Positions 37,186 to 48,511 of a DNA stretch of 64,000 nucleotides are shown one piece after another (within the stretch, counting starts at the first letter, position 1; each line of letters opens with the position of its first letter). Position numbers and translations under genes: made by a program. Below the pieces are notes generated by a model. That model worked only from the letters and a program-made list of their open reading frames with translations, was not told the origin of the DNA and did no database searches. This DNA is from Oreohelix idahoensis (Eukaryota; Mollusca; Gastropoda; Stylommatophora; Oreohelicidae). The stretch lies in contig JAMPIV010003467.1 in the NCBI GenBank assembly GCA_024509875.1, positions 1 through 64,000 of the forward strand, written 5' to 3'.

Positions 37186-38735
37186 TATACTCAAGACCAA
37201 AAGAAACGCACATATTAATTGTTCTGATTTTCAGACAAATAAAATAAAAAAATCAAGTTTAAATCGTCTTTAAACACAACTTTAGCAATGCAAGACGATA
37301 CTGCACGTGGACAATTTGTGCTGCGGTGAGTTGTTTACAGCGTAGATGAGCAAACGCTCAGAATAAATATTCATTACAGTTCGTGCATTTCATGATTTTT
37401 CATGCACGACTTTTGGTTGTCTGTTGTTCACCCAATTCTCTATAAAATGCGCGTAGAACCCATTCAAATTTCACACAGCAAAACGAAGCCTAGACTGAAT
37501 ATTGACGAGCGTAACCAAGCAGTGGGAATGCTCAGAGGTGGAGCATCAGTTAGAGAGGTGTCCCAGGCATTTCAAGTTCACCATACCTCGATTTACCGTC
37601 TATTGCATCGAAACCAAACAATAGGGACCATCGCCGACCGACCCCGGTCTGGCACTCCACGCGTTACGACATACAGGCAAGACAGGGCCATTCGGCGCAC
37701 TCATGGGCGAGACCGCTTCATGCCGGCTGTAGCCACAGCCAGAATAACCATTGGAACTCGTGGCAACGCCATCAGTGGTCAAACCGTGCGCAGGAGGTTA
37801 AGGGAAGCTCAGCTCATGTGCCATAGACCCTACACCGGACATATCCTCACAGCTCAACACCGGCAGGCACGATTGGACTGGGCCCTCAACCGTGGCTATC
37901 TAGGGCGTCAAAGTTGGCGAGACGTGGTCTTTTCCGACGAAAGTCGGTTCTGCATCCCCCACAACGACGGCCGAATTCGAATTTACAGACGACCAGGAGA
38001 ACGATTCGAAGACAACTGTGTCATTGAACGAAATCGCTATGGTGATCCATCTTTGATGGTATGGGCTGCCAACAATTACAGATTCAGGTCCAGACTCATC
38101 TTTATCGATGGCACCTAAACTGCCCAGCGGTATGTGGATGAAGTACTCAGACCCCACCTGCTTCCGCTGTTGGCAGCAAACGGAGGCGCCGCAAGAATAG
38201 TGTTTCAACAGGACAATGCAAGGCCACACTCCGCTCGTGTTACTCAGGGATTTTTGCAGCAGAATGGAGTTCGAGTTATGCAGTGGCCTGCCGTTTCACC
38301 TGACCTAAACTGTATCGAACATCTTTGGGACGTGTTGGGACGATATGTGCAACAACAAGCCCCTCACAATCAACGGCAGCTGAGAGACGCTCTACAGAGA
38401 ACTTGGAATGCCATCCCGATGGAAACCATTCAACACTTGGTGAGGTCGATGCCTAATCGGCTTCAAGAATGTGCCAGAGCTATGGGGGGACTCACCCGAT
38501 ATTAAGACATTCACGCTGTGGTTTGAACAAACTTTAGTGCAGTTGGATATTTTGTTGGTACTTCAGAATATGCAGAAGTGCGATCTCATGGGGGGCGATA
38601 ATTGTGAGTATTGATTTGAAAACGTTAATAAACATTCAGACACTTCATGTGCGCAAATTTCATTATTTTAAGTTTGTTGCTTATATTTGAAAATAACATT
38701 TTATGCCATGTGCGTTTCTTTTGGTCTTGAGTATA
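37186..38735 (+). mobile_element. Tc1-like transposon (DD34E)
   Basis: Inverted repeats TATACTCAAGACCAAAAGAA... (37186-37213) and its complement at 38709-38735, in TA-rich flanks. Length about 1.55 kb, normal for Tc1. One transposase gene. B2 is inserted 23 bp beyond its right end. Confidence 0.92.
37447..38505 (+). pseudogene. Tc1 transposase, one in-frame stop
   Basis: Cut-and-paste transposase. The ATG at 37447 (MRVEPIQIS) fits the usual size of about 350 residues; an upstream in-frame ATG at 37402 adds 15. The paired-like helix-turn-helix is at RGGASVREVSQAFQVHHTSI. Then comes GRPR-like ADRPRSGTPR, the catalytic FSDESRF (first Asp), QQDNARPHSA (second Asp) and LNCIEHLWD (Glu), with 34 residues between Asp and Glu. 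A TAA at 38116-38118 is the only break; the frame continues unchanged to 38505. The element is therefore recent, but this copy cannot make full-length enzyme without readthrough. Confidence 0.93.
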
Positions 38736-38758
38736 TATTTGTCGTGCATGCTGGTATA

Positions 38759-41181
38759 TGTGGTGAAGTGGGATGTTATAAATATTTATAGGGGACTTAG
38801 TGTACTGACTGAGATCAGCTGTGAAGGTATATATATCTAATAAGAGTAGTGTATTATATATATAACCTTACTTGCTGCCACATATGTATACCTCAGTCAG
38901 AATTATTCTGGAATAGTGTGATGACTACGTTATATGTCTAGGGTATGTGTATGATGAAGTGTAAGTCATAACAACAACAGACAGATAAACAATTTAATTT
39001 ATTCCACCACACTTGACAACACTGTGACACTCACATACATAAAACACTCTATGAGGATATCTTAAAGGAGTCACTGATAACTTTTCAAATAACAATATGT
39101 ATTCAGTGCTGTCATGAATGAATATGTGTCCTGATTCAAATACAAATGGAACCAGGAATCACAATCAATTTTAATTACAAGTTATATGTACAGAATTTCT
39201 CAATATGAATCTTGTAGTGACATGTATTTTTAATAGTATCCTATGTGTGTCAGTGGTGTTGTAGTAATATGAGGTAATACTGGTTTTGTTTTGTTCAAGC
39301 TCTGTTGGTATTTGTCATCATGACTTCAATAGTTTGTCTTTATTGGAACTAGTATTGGAGATGTTCTCAGTTCCTGATATTAAAACAATTAAATTCCCCT
39401 CTTGATTATATTTTACACTGTCATTTTAAGATGGGGGTACATAATGTTGAGCTCAGCTGGCCACATCAGCTTATCTTGCGTGATGGCGGCAGGAAAAGAC
39501 TCCTCTGCTCGATTTCTCCCCTGTGCTCTGGAGACACCTCACTGATAGCTAAATGGACCAAGGAGTATGCTGTCCGACTCTGGATTCAGCAAAGCTCTGA
39601 CCAGGTGCTGCTCAATAACGTCAAGACCACGGTCCCTGAAAACAAGAAGGATGTACCTTCTACTTCATAACTAATTGATACTCTAGTTCTACACTGAGCA
39701 CAATACATCACAAACATTGAGTTCAGAGCGTTAGGCCAACTGTCAGCTTCATCTGAAATACTTTATACCAGTATTTCCCTCCCTAATGGTTACTACGCCT
39801 CTGCAATTCCAGCATTATTTCTGTCTAATCAATAATCTAGGTGTCAGTGTACTGTTTGGCCATTCCATGCCGTTTTACTTTCCTCCGACACCTTCTGTTC
39901 AGGCTGGAGCATTATAGGCTTTTCCTCATGTTCGCTACTGAACTACACATATATACAGGCATAAATTAACAATTTACATTCAATTTTCATTAAAAGATAT
40001 TGAATATTTCAAACCTACCACAATTCATGGAAATACACAGATACGTTGACTAGCAATGAATTCTGGCACAAATACTGGCACAAATTCCCATCTGCTTATG
40101 TTCCAGGCTTTTATTTAGCAAAAATATGAGCTGGCTTCAACGCACTGTTGCTTCATCAAGCTTATTTGAACTAGTGGTCTCGAACTAACGCTCTGAATTG
40201 TGTATATTCGCAGCTCTAACCAATGAAACCACGTCTCCACATCTTTTCAAAAAAATACCCCTTCTATTCGTTTCCCATAACAACGCAAGATAGTATTTAT
40301 AGCCCGACCAATCGTGTTTAGTCTTATATTTGTTGCGCTCCAATCAATTAGGAGTTAACATGGTAGGCTATTTCCGTAACGTAAGGTTTTTTCAAACACG
40401 TTATAAAAAAATTTTAGGAGCAGAAATGATTTCATGCTGTCAGGCATCCCCACTATTTTATTTTGGTTATAATTTATTAATTCCTAGACTATTTGCGTAA
40501 CGTTTTACATATTCTTTGTCAGCAAGCCCTAAGGAACCCAAATATACAAATTTAAAAGAGCTAAGTGGCTGCGTTCAAAATATGCAATTTCTTCTACCTC
40601 CTGTTTCGAAGATGTGCTGTCTGGTACTGTAATGTTTTCAAACGTAAACCCATCTAATGTTATCTTTTCTAATAAGCGTTTTTCAGGATTTTAAAACCTA
40701 ACTCTGGGAAGGTTAGTGTTTTTATCACTGTCCGTCTGAAAAAAAGTTAGTGCATGTGGCCTTACACGCGTGATGGCAGCAATTGTGTATCGCGCGACGC
40801 GTGTTTAGTGTTGCACGTGTTCGGCTTTCTGCCTCTCCCTTCTCTCTATTTGAGTCCATCTGTTCGTTCGTTTTGGTAACGTAGTATAATTAATGTTAGG
40901 ATTAATTTAGGTCATTACGCAGTGTGCCTCTCAATGTTTTTCTTAGAAATGCAATACCCGTTTTAATGTGTTGTGGAAACGCTTGTATTTATGCAGTGGC
41001 TTATATTTAACGTGGAAACGTTACAATTTGCAGACGAAGCATAAAACAAAGGGGGATTTCGAGTACATTCTTTGTGACAGCACTGTTATTTTACCATTGC
41101 TCTTTTCTTTATTAGAATTTATTTGTTAGGCTTTATATTTACCTGATAATTTATATATGTGGATTAGAATATTTCACGACA
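38759..41181 (-). repeat. B2 3' LTR
   Basis: Reads TGTGGTGAAG... on the plus strand, ...CACGACA at the inner edge. TATA box at 40301-40294. The 79-codon antisense frame lies at 39431-39670 on the plus strand. Confidence 0.93.
39431..39670 (+). other. Antisense 79-codon ORF in B2 LTR
   Basis: MGVHNVELSWPHQLILRDGG ... KKDVPSTS, followed by TAA. Identical frame at 45549-45788. In B3 (49184-49423, 55477-55716) the last codons are replaced because of the LTR deletion. Function unknown; it may be a captured fragment or chance. Confidence 0.3.
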
Positions 41182-41245
41182 CCTCCCCTCTTAAAACAGA
41201 CATTCCATGTCAGTCCTTTATTCTATATACACATAGATAAATGTA

Positions 41246-41648
41246 AGTCAACTTGACTTTACTCTGCTGTGGTGCTATCATGGTTTTATGTAGTTGGGTC
41301 CATTCAGAGTAGGCACTACTCATGAAATCTGCCTCAGACTTCTACAACCAATAATATATTTCGGTTATGTTACTGAACAGCCGCAAGTGTGAATGCTTGT
41401 CTTAATGCTGCTTCGCAACCCGTATTCACCATTTCTCTTCTCTGAGTCTGCGCAATGACATGTCCAGAGAACATTATATTTCCCTCCAAATGTACGTTAT
41501 GAGGAGATAACATATACCTGGTGAAAGCAGAGTTTTCGTAGTGGATCCCATAATCTTCTTATTATCCTGTATGAAACATTCGGAATATCCTCAATCAAAG
41601 AGGCAACTCAGGGATTCATTACGTTCCTCCGAAATGTTTACATCCAAC
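41246..41648 (-). other. Foreign filler replacing RT 3' half and RNase H in B2
   Basis: Homology to B3 stops at about 41245 on the tract side and resumes at about 41649 within RT (RRKLLD). The roughly 400 bp between has no counterpart elsewhere in the window and many stops. It may be a captured sequence or an insertion-deletion scar. Confidence 0.6.
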
Positions 41649-42692
41649 AATTTTCTCCTCATTCTAGAGAAGACACTAGGCGCATTCTTCAATCCAAATG
41701 GCAATCTATTAAACTCATAGTGTCCTTCTGAGGTACTAAAAGCTAGGTATGGTCTAACCTCAGGCTTTACTGGAATCTGATAGTATCCTTTACTCAGATC
41801 CACTTTTGAGAAATATTTAGCTTTATTTAGTCCTGGCAAACAGCTGATTTGTATCCGGCAATGGATCCACCTGTCCTTCTGTAATAGCATTCAGTCTCCT
41901 GTAATCTATACAGAGTCTATGTTCTCCAGAGGGCTTCCTTAAGAGTACAACACCGGAACTATACGAAGATTCACTGTGCGAAATAATTCCTTCCTTCAAC
42001 AGATAGTCTATCTCTTCCTTCAAAGCTTTCTCCTTAGCAAACGGAATCGAATATGGTTTCATACAGACAGGTGTGGGGTCTATCAGTTTCATATCATATT
42101 CCAATAGGTTTGTATGCCCTGGTCGGTCTGTTAACACCTCTGCATGATTATTTAGAACCTGTTGCACTCTCTCTTTCTGAGTTTTCGTTAAATGTGTACT
42201 GATTTTCACCTGTGCTGCTGTCTCACAGGGGTGTAATGGATATTCAAATGATGAAAAGTGGTTCCTTTTTCATCTCCATGGCGATGGACAAGGTCAACAA
42301 GTGTGTCTCCTCCTGATGTTCTCTTTCCAAATATTTCTTCAGGAGATTCACATGATAGATTTTTTTCTTTCCCCTTCTTATCTATCTTATAATTTGTTCT
42401 AGATACCTTCTCTAAAACTGTATATGGACCCTGCCATCCAATTTGTAACTTATTCTGACTCCCGGGCAAAAGAAGCAGTACTTTCTCTCCCACAGCCAAA
42501 TTTCTGTCTTTCGCCTTCCTGTTATAATAGGCAGCATGTTTCTTCCTGGCTTGTTTCAAATTTTCATTGGCAAGTTTCCAGCCAGTTTTTAAACGAGTGG
42601 TCAGCTCATTCACATATTGGTATGAAGATGTAATGTTTTCCTCTGCCTTTTCATCAGTCCACGTTCTTAACAAAGCTACATATGGACCTTTA
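41649..42692 (-). pseudogene. B2 integrase C-terminus and N-terminal RT (truncated)
   Basis: The integrase C-terminal domain begins near 42692 (GPYVALL) and includes the GPY/F module. A T7 run at about 42360 (T6 in B1) shifts the frame. RT then runs from 42209 (STHLTKTQKERVQQ), with LCIDYRRLN. A one-base gain near 41833 shifts it again before KYFSKVDLSKGYYQ and LPFGLKNAPS. RT ends at RRKLLD, so the catalytic FMDD and all of RNase H are lost. This copy depends entirely on other elements. Confidence 0.85.
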
Positions 42693-44678
42693 ATTTTGTG
42701 GACCTATTTGTCCATGCACCGGTATGGTCTCTTCCACTCGAAGCTTTATAGTGATGATTTTTCCTCCCAGAATTATCATTCACAAAACGACCGCTACCAA
42801 TTTTTCTTTTGGGGCTTTCTCCCCACTTAAAATTCTTGATGAGAGATTTCCTCTCTACATCCTCTTCCTCCAGTTTGTTTAAGTCCGATTGAGGGATTTT
42901 CGGCTTATCCTGGGGTAAGACATCTTTTTGCACTCTCCGCATAGTGGCCATTGTAAAACAGTTAAGTGAAGCTTGTCCGTGAAAAGGGGCTTCCCATTCC
43001 ATTTGGTCCACTTTATCAAATCTATTTTTCTTTTTATTATCAGGCCTAATTTTGCCCCGTGGCGTGTCCAGGTCCTGATCCATGTTCCCACTTGTGGGTG
43101 TTCCCTCATGTGCTATGCTACACCTTTCTACAAAATTCTCAATGTCCCATCTTGCTTTGGGCCAATATAATTGTGAGCCACCTTTTGAATGATGGTACCT
43201 ATCTTCTCATGGTCCCCATCTGGTTTCACATGTAGGCTCCTTATTAAGTCTGCCCTATATCTTTTAGGAAGTACCAGTTGTCCCTGACCTTTGGATCTAG
43301 CTCCAGTCTTCCTATACATCAACTTGTTTTTCATGTAAAAATCTCCCTTGCCTGGAGTTGTATGACAAGTTGACAATTTTCTGAAACAAGGCTTGAGTGT
43401 TTTATCCCCAGCCTGTGCCTTCCTCATCTCTTCTGGAGTGGTATCTAACATAATATCCTCCTCCTGTCTTGAGGTCGACCTGACCTGAAGGGTTGCCATA
43501 TACACAGGTTTCCTTCTGCAACGGTCAGTGTCATGATTGTCCATCTGACAATTCTTACACCACCTTTTTCCTTGGTTGAAAGATTTTCTTTCATCATATT
43601 TCCTTTCATCGAATTGTGGGAATTTATTTTTATTTTCATACCGTGGCCTATCAAATTGGTGCTTACCTTTGTTTTGATCCCTAGGATCAAATTTATTAAA
43701 GTTCTGTGGTGCCCTAAAGTTATCCACTTGTTTCTTTTTATTACCTGTTACCTCTGCTTGAGCTGCTTGATACCTTTCAGCAACATTTAGCAACTCACCC
43801 AGCCTCTCTGCACCTTGTTCCATGAGAAAGTTTCTCAGGTCTGGAGCCATGGACTCTCTTAATTGCTCTATAAGGACCATTTCCTTAAGATCTTGGGTTT
43901 TCCCCAGAGAAGTCCATTTCTCCAAGTATGTCTCTATTCGTGCAGAGAACTGGTGATAGGTTTCACCTGACAGTAGTGTAGCATTCCTAAATTTTTTCCT
44001 ATAAAATTCTGCATTCTTTTCATATCTTAACAAAAGAGCCTGCTTTAGCATGTCATAATTTTCCTGATCACCTCTGCTCATTTTTGCAAAAACTTCATAA
44101 GCTGCCCCACGAAGTCCCTGAGATAACTTTAAGCTCCACCTTTCTCTCTCTAACCCATATGTGGTAGCTAATAGTTCATACCTATTTAGGTAGCTCTCTA
44201 TATCATCGTCTTTCTCAACAAAATGATCTAAATGAAAATTCATAGCTGAGGTTGAGGCTCCTTGGCTAGCAGTGGCATCAGAGGCAAAGGGACTGGCACC
44301 ATTTTCAGGAGCATGGCCTTGAAACTCAAACTCCCTTAGTCGTAACTCATGTTCCCTTTGTAATCTCTTCTCCTCCTTTTCTGCTTCCCTCTCTGCAGCT
44401 AATCTCTTTTCTTCTCTTTCTGCAGCTAATTTCTTCTCTTCCATTTCTGCAGTCAATCTTCTTTCTTCTGCTTCCAATTTCTTAGCCTCAGCCTCAATCT
44501 GCAACCTCTTAATTTCTTTTTCAGCCTCTAACTTTCTTTCGGCTTCAAACCTTCTTTCTTCGCGTTCAATAAATTTGTCACATTCCGTAGTGACATAGGC
44601 AACCATAACTTGCCCATCTAATCCTAACTCTTTTGCAGTCTGAACAGCCGCAGATCGAAATTTGGCCAGGTCCGCCAT
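42676..44678 (-). pseudogene. B2 Gag with integrase zinc domain (late frameshifts)
   Basis: MADLAKFRSAAVQ start at 44678. The coiled coil is shorter than in B3. The Gag core is complete (FHLDHFVEKDDDIESYLNRY), and the zinc knuckle CKNCQMDNHDTDRC (CX2CX4HX4C) is intact at about residue 370. The integrase-like segment LVLPKRYRADLIRSLH follows with no protease between. A one-base loss near 43170 ends the first frame after 516 codons; the rest continues in the next frame, with a second shift near 42807. Gag itself is uninterrupted, so particle protein could still be made. Confidence 0.88.
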
Positions 44679-44857
44679 TGTCTATCAGGTAAATTTATAC
44701 AATGTCTAACCAACAATTCAATCTCTAAATATATATCTAATGGACAACACAGGCACCGTGAGCTCAACCTTATTTAATTCCACCCAAGGATACCTTTTAA
44801 TTCTTATTTTCCCTGAAGTGAATTACCCCCAATATTTTTAATAGGTAAAGATTCAAA

Positions 44858-44875
44858 ATCCCGGACGAGCCCCCA
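44858..44875 (-). other. B2 primer binding site, exact tRNA-Pro 3' end
   Basis: The plus strand reads ATCCCGGACGAGCCCCCA. Its complement, TGGGGGCTCGTCCGGGAT, is the classical proline-tRNA primer site, 5 bp from the LTR. Confidence 0.88.
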
Positions 44876-44880
44876 ATATA

Positions 44881-47300
44881 TGTGGTGAAGTGGGATGTTA
44901 TAAATATTTATAGGGACTTAGTGTACTGACTGAGATCAGCTGTGAAGGTATATATATCTAATAAGAGTAGTGTATTATATATAACCTTACTTGCTGCCAC
45001 ATATGTATACCTCAGTCAGAATTATTCTGGAATAGTGTGATGACTACGTTATATGTCTAGGGTATGTGTATGATGAAGTGTAAGTCATAACAACAACAGA
45101 CAGATAAACAATTTAATTTATTCCACCACACTTGACAACACTGTGACACTCACATACATAAAACACTCTATGAGGATATCTTAAAGGAGTCACTGATAAC
45201 TTTTCAAATAACAATATGTATTCAGTGCTGTCATGAATGAATATGTGTCCTGATTCAAATACAAATGGAACCAGGAATCACAATCAATTTTAATTACAAG
45301 TTATATGTACAGAATTTCTCAATATGAATCTTGTAGTGACATGTATTTTTAATAGTATCCTATGTGTGTCAGTGTGTAGTAGTAATATGAGGTAATACTG
45401 GTTTTGTTTTGTTCAAGCTCTGTTGGTATTTGTCATCATGACTTCAATAGTTTGTCTTTATTGGAACTAGTATTGGAGATGTTCTCAGTTTCTGATATTA
45501 AAACAATTAAATTCCCCTCTTAATTGTATTTTACACTGTCATTTTAAGATGGGGGTACATAATGTTGAGCTCAGCTGGCCACATCAGCTTATCTTGCGTG
45601 ATGGCGGCAGGAAAAGACTCCTCTGCTCGATTTCTCCCCTGTGCTCTGGAGACACCTCACTGATAGCTAAATGGACCAAGGAGTATGCTGTCCGACTCTG
45701 GATTCAGCAAAGCTCTGACCAGGTGCTGCTCAATAACGTCAAGACCACGGTCCCTGAAAACAAGAAGGATGTACCTTCTACTTCATAACTAATTGATACT
45801 CTAGTTCTACACTGAGCACAATACATCACAAACATTGAGTTCAGAGCGTTAGGCCAACTGTCAGCTTCATCTGAAATACTTTATACCAGTATTTCCCTCC
45901 CTAATGGTTACTACGCCTCTGCAATTCCAGCATTATTTCTGTCTAATCAATAATCTAGGTGTCAGTGTACTGTTTGGCCATTCCATGCCGTTTTACTTTC
46001 CTCCGACACCTTCTGTTCAGGCTGGAGCATTATAGGCTTTTCCTCATGTTCGCTACTGAACTACACATATATACAGGCATAAATTAACAATTTACATTCA
46101 ATTTTCATTAAAAGATATTGAATATTTCAAACCTACCACAATTCATGGAAATACACAGATACGTTGACTAGCAATGAATTCTGGCACAAATACTGGCACA
46201 AATTCCCATCTGCTTATGTTCCAGGCTTTTATTTAGCAAAAATATGAGCTGGCTTCAACGCACTGTTGCTTCATCAAGCTTATTTGAACTAGTGGTCTCG
46301 AACTAACGCTCTGAATTGTGTATATTCGCAGCTCTAACCAATGAAACCACGTCTCCACATCTTTTCAAAAAAATACCCCTTCTATTCGTTTCCCATAACA
46401 ACGCAAGATAGTATTTATAGCCCGACCAATCGTGTTTAGTCTTATATTTGTTGCGCTCCAATCAATTAGGAGTTAACATGGTAGGCTATTTCCGTAACGT
46501 AAGGTTTTTTCAAACACGTTATAAAAAAATTTTAGGAGCAGAAATGATTTCATGCTGTCAGGCATCCCCACTATTTTATTTTGGTTATAATTTATTAATT
46601 CCAGGACTATTTGCGTAACGTTTTACATATTCTTTGTCAGCAAGCCCTAAGGAACCCAAATATACAAATTTAAAAGAGCTAAGTGGCTGCGTTCAAAATA
46701 TGCAATTTCTTCTACCTCCTGTTTCGAAGATATGCTGTCTGGGTACTGTAATGTTTTCAAACGTAAACCCATCTAATGTTATCTTTTCTAATAAGCGTTT
46801 TTCAGGATTTTAAAACCTAACTCTGGGAAGGTTAGTGTTTTTATCACTGTCCGTCTGAAAAAAAGTTAGTGCATGTGGCCTTACACGCGTGATGGCAGCA
46901 ATTGTGTATTGCGCGACGCGTGTTTAGTGTTGCACGTGTTCGGCTTTCTGCCTCTCCCTTCTCTCTATTTGAGTCCATCTGTTCGTTCGTTTTGGTAACG
47001 TAGTATAATTAATGTTAGGATTAATTTAGGTCATTACGCAGTGTGCCTCTCAATGTTTTTCTTAGAAATGCAATACCCGTTTTAATGTGTTGTGGAAACG
47101 CTTGTATTTATGCAGTGGCTTATATTTAACGTGGAAACGTTACAATTTGCAGACGAAGCATAAAACAAAGGGGGATTTCGAGTACATTCTTTGTGACAGC
47201 ACTGTTATTTTACCATTGCTCTTTTCTTTATTAGAATTTATTTGTTAGGCTTTATATTTACCTGATAATTTATATATGTGGATTAGAATATTTCACGACA
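44881..47300 (-). repeat. B2 5' LTR
   Basis: 2420 bp partner of 38759-41181. Antisense frame 45549-45788; TATA box 46419-46412; outer edge CACGACA followed by the duplication GTATA. Confidence 0.93.
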
Positions 47301-47305
47301 GTATA

Positions 47306-47864
47306 AAGAAAGTCATTTGTTGTTAATAATAAACATAAATAACCAATGCACACTATGAAGATAATACGCCGGTGTTGGGAAGGACACAAATGGAGAAAAC
47401 CACGTGATTGAATTACCAGGAAGGCCTTATTCTGGAATCCTTGGCGTAAGAAAGATAGGAGGAGACTAACAAAACATATGGAGAAGGAAATTAGACATAA
47501 AGGGGATAAGAAAACATGGAAAAATCAGGAACAAATAGAACAGGGCAGAAACACATCGTGTATTTACTGGAGGACTTTGCTCCTCGGGGAACTGTTGGTT
47601 AATGAATGAAACAACGTACGTTTAACTTTCACGTGTTTTTACATCGTCGATTTGGTTTTTAAATGTACGTGAGAAAGTAAACAGACGAAAAAAAGACAAT
47701 ATGATGAAGTGAAAGACTGTCAGAAACTATGATACATAAGTTTATCAGTATAAAAACGAGGGAGGCGGCTGTCTCTGGTATGGAAGACTGTCAGAAACTA
47801 TGATACAAAAGTTTATCAGTATAAAAACGGGGGAGGCGGCTGTCTCTGGTATGGAAAGTCTGAA
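47306..47864. other. No gene; 71-bp tandem duplication
   Basis: 47715-47785 and 47786-47856 repeat a unit starting AGACTGTCAGAAACTATGAT with two or three differences. The remainder is unclassified. Confidence 0.6.
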
Positions 47865-48125
47865 GTCTTCTTTCCATGGTCCTTGGCCGCTAACTAACAA
47901 AGCAATCAGTGACCATCACGCCTAGTTGCGTCTTGTAGGGCAGCTACAATCTGTCTCCAATTTGCACGTTCGACAGCCATCTTCCGTGTGGTGTCCCAGC
48001 TCTCTCTACAGTTCTCCGCCAAGCAGTTTTTTGCCCAGCCTCTCTTTCGCTTTACTTTTCGAGTCCATAGCGTGGCAGTTCTGGTGATGCTGTCAGGGTC
48101 ACTACTGAGGATGTACAACGCAATT
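47865..48125 (-). pseudogene. LINE 3' end, different family (RT C-terminus fragment)
   Basis: On the minus strand it reads ATLWTRKVKRKRGWAKNCLA, then MAVERANWRQIVAALQDAT and RRDGH-stop at 47906. This is the typical C-terminal tail of LINE proteins ending in a WR..V.AL..TRRDGH pattern. Directly after the stop, GGTCACTGATTGCTTTG, GGCCAAGGACCATGG and GAAAGAAGAC match the 3' end of the GAA-tailed SINEs. 5'-truncated, no duplication recognised. Confidence 0.75.
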
Positions 48126-48511
48126 CCAGCACCAAGACCGAACTAAATGTCAAAAAATTAAATAAATAGAGATAATCATGTCAACATATTTCTCATTGCT
48201 CATGGTTTCTATTTTTACATAGACAAGTGCTTTTGTACTTTATGTTTTACATAAACAAATACGACTTGAATATTTAAAAACACGAAAGAGTTTTTATTTA
48301 TTATTTTTTAAAGTTTGTATTTGCTTTGAAGTGCTATAATAAGTAAATAAAATAACATTTTACACACTTCACTCTTATTGTTAAAAAAGAGATTTACAGT
48401 AATGTGAATGAAAAGTAATTTTTGTGTTTATTTCAATGCAAAGAGTTAGATCAATACTAAAAAAATCTAACTTGAGCAAACCAAATCTTTATTCTAACTA
48501 TGGTTGGACAA
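48126..48511. other. No gene seen
   Basis: AT-rich unclassified sequence up to the B3 target duplication. Confidence 0.4.

Larger units (their letters stand above)
38759..47300 (-). mobile_element. Family B Ty3/gypsy element, copy B2
   Basis: 8542 bp, flanked by the perfect duplication GTATA (38754-38758 and 47301-47305). LTRs of 2423 bp (38759-41181) and 2420 bp (44881-47300) differ at about ten places by eye. PBS 44858-44875, polypurine tract 41182-41192. Gag and integrase ends are present; RT is truncated before FMDD and RNase H is missing, replaced by about 400 bp of foreign sequence (41246-41648). Confidence 0.93.
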
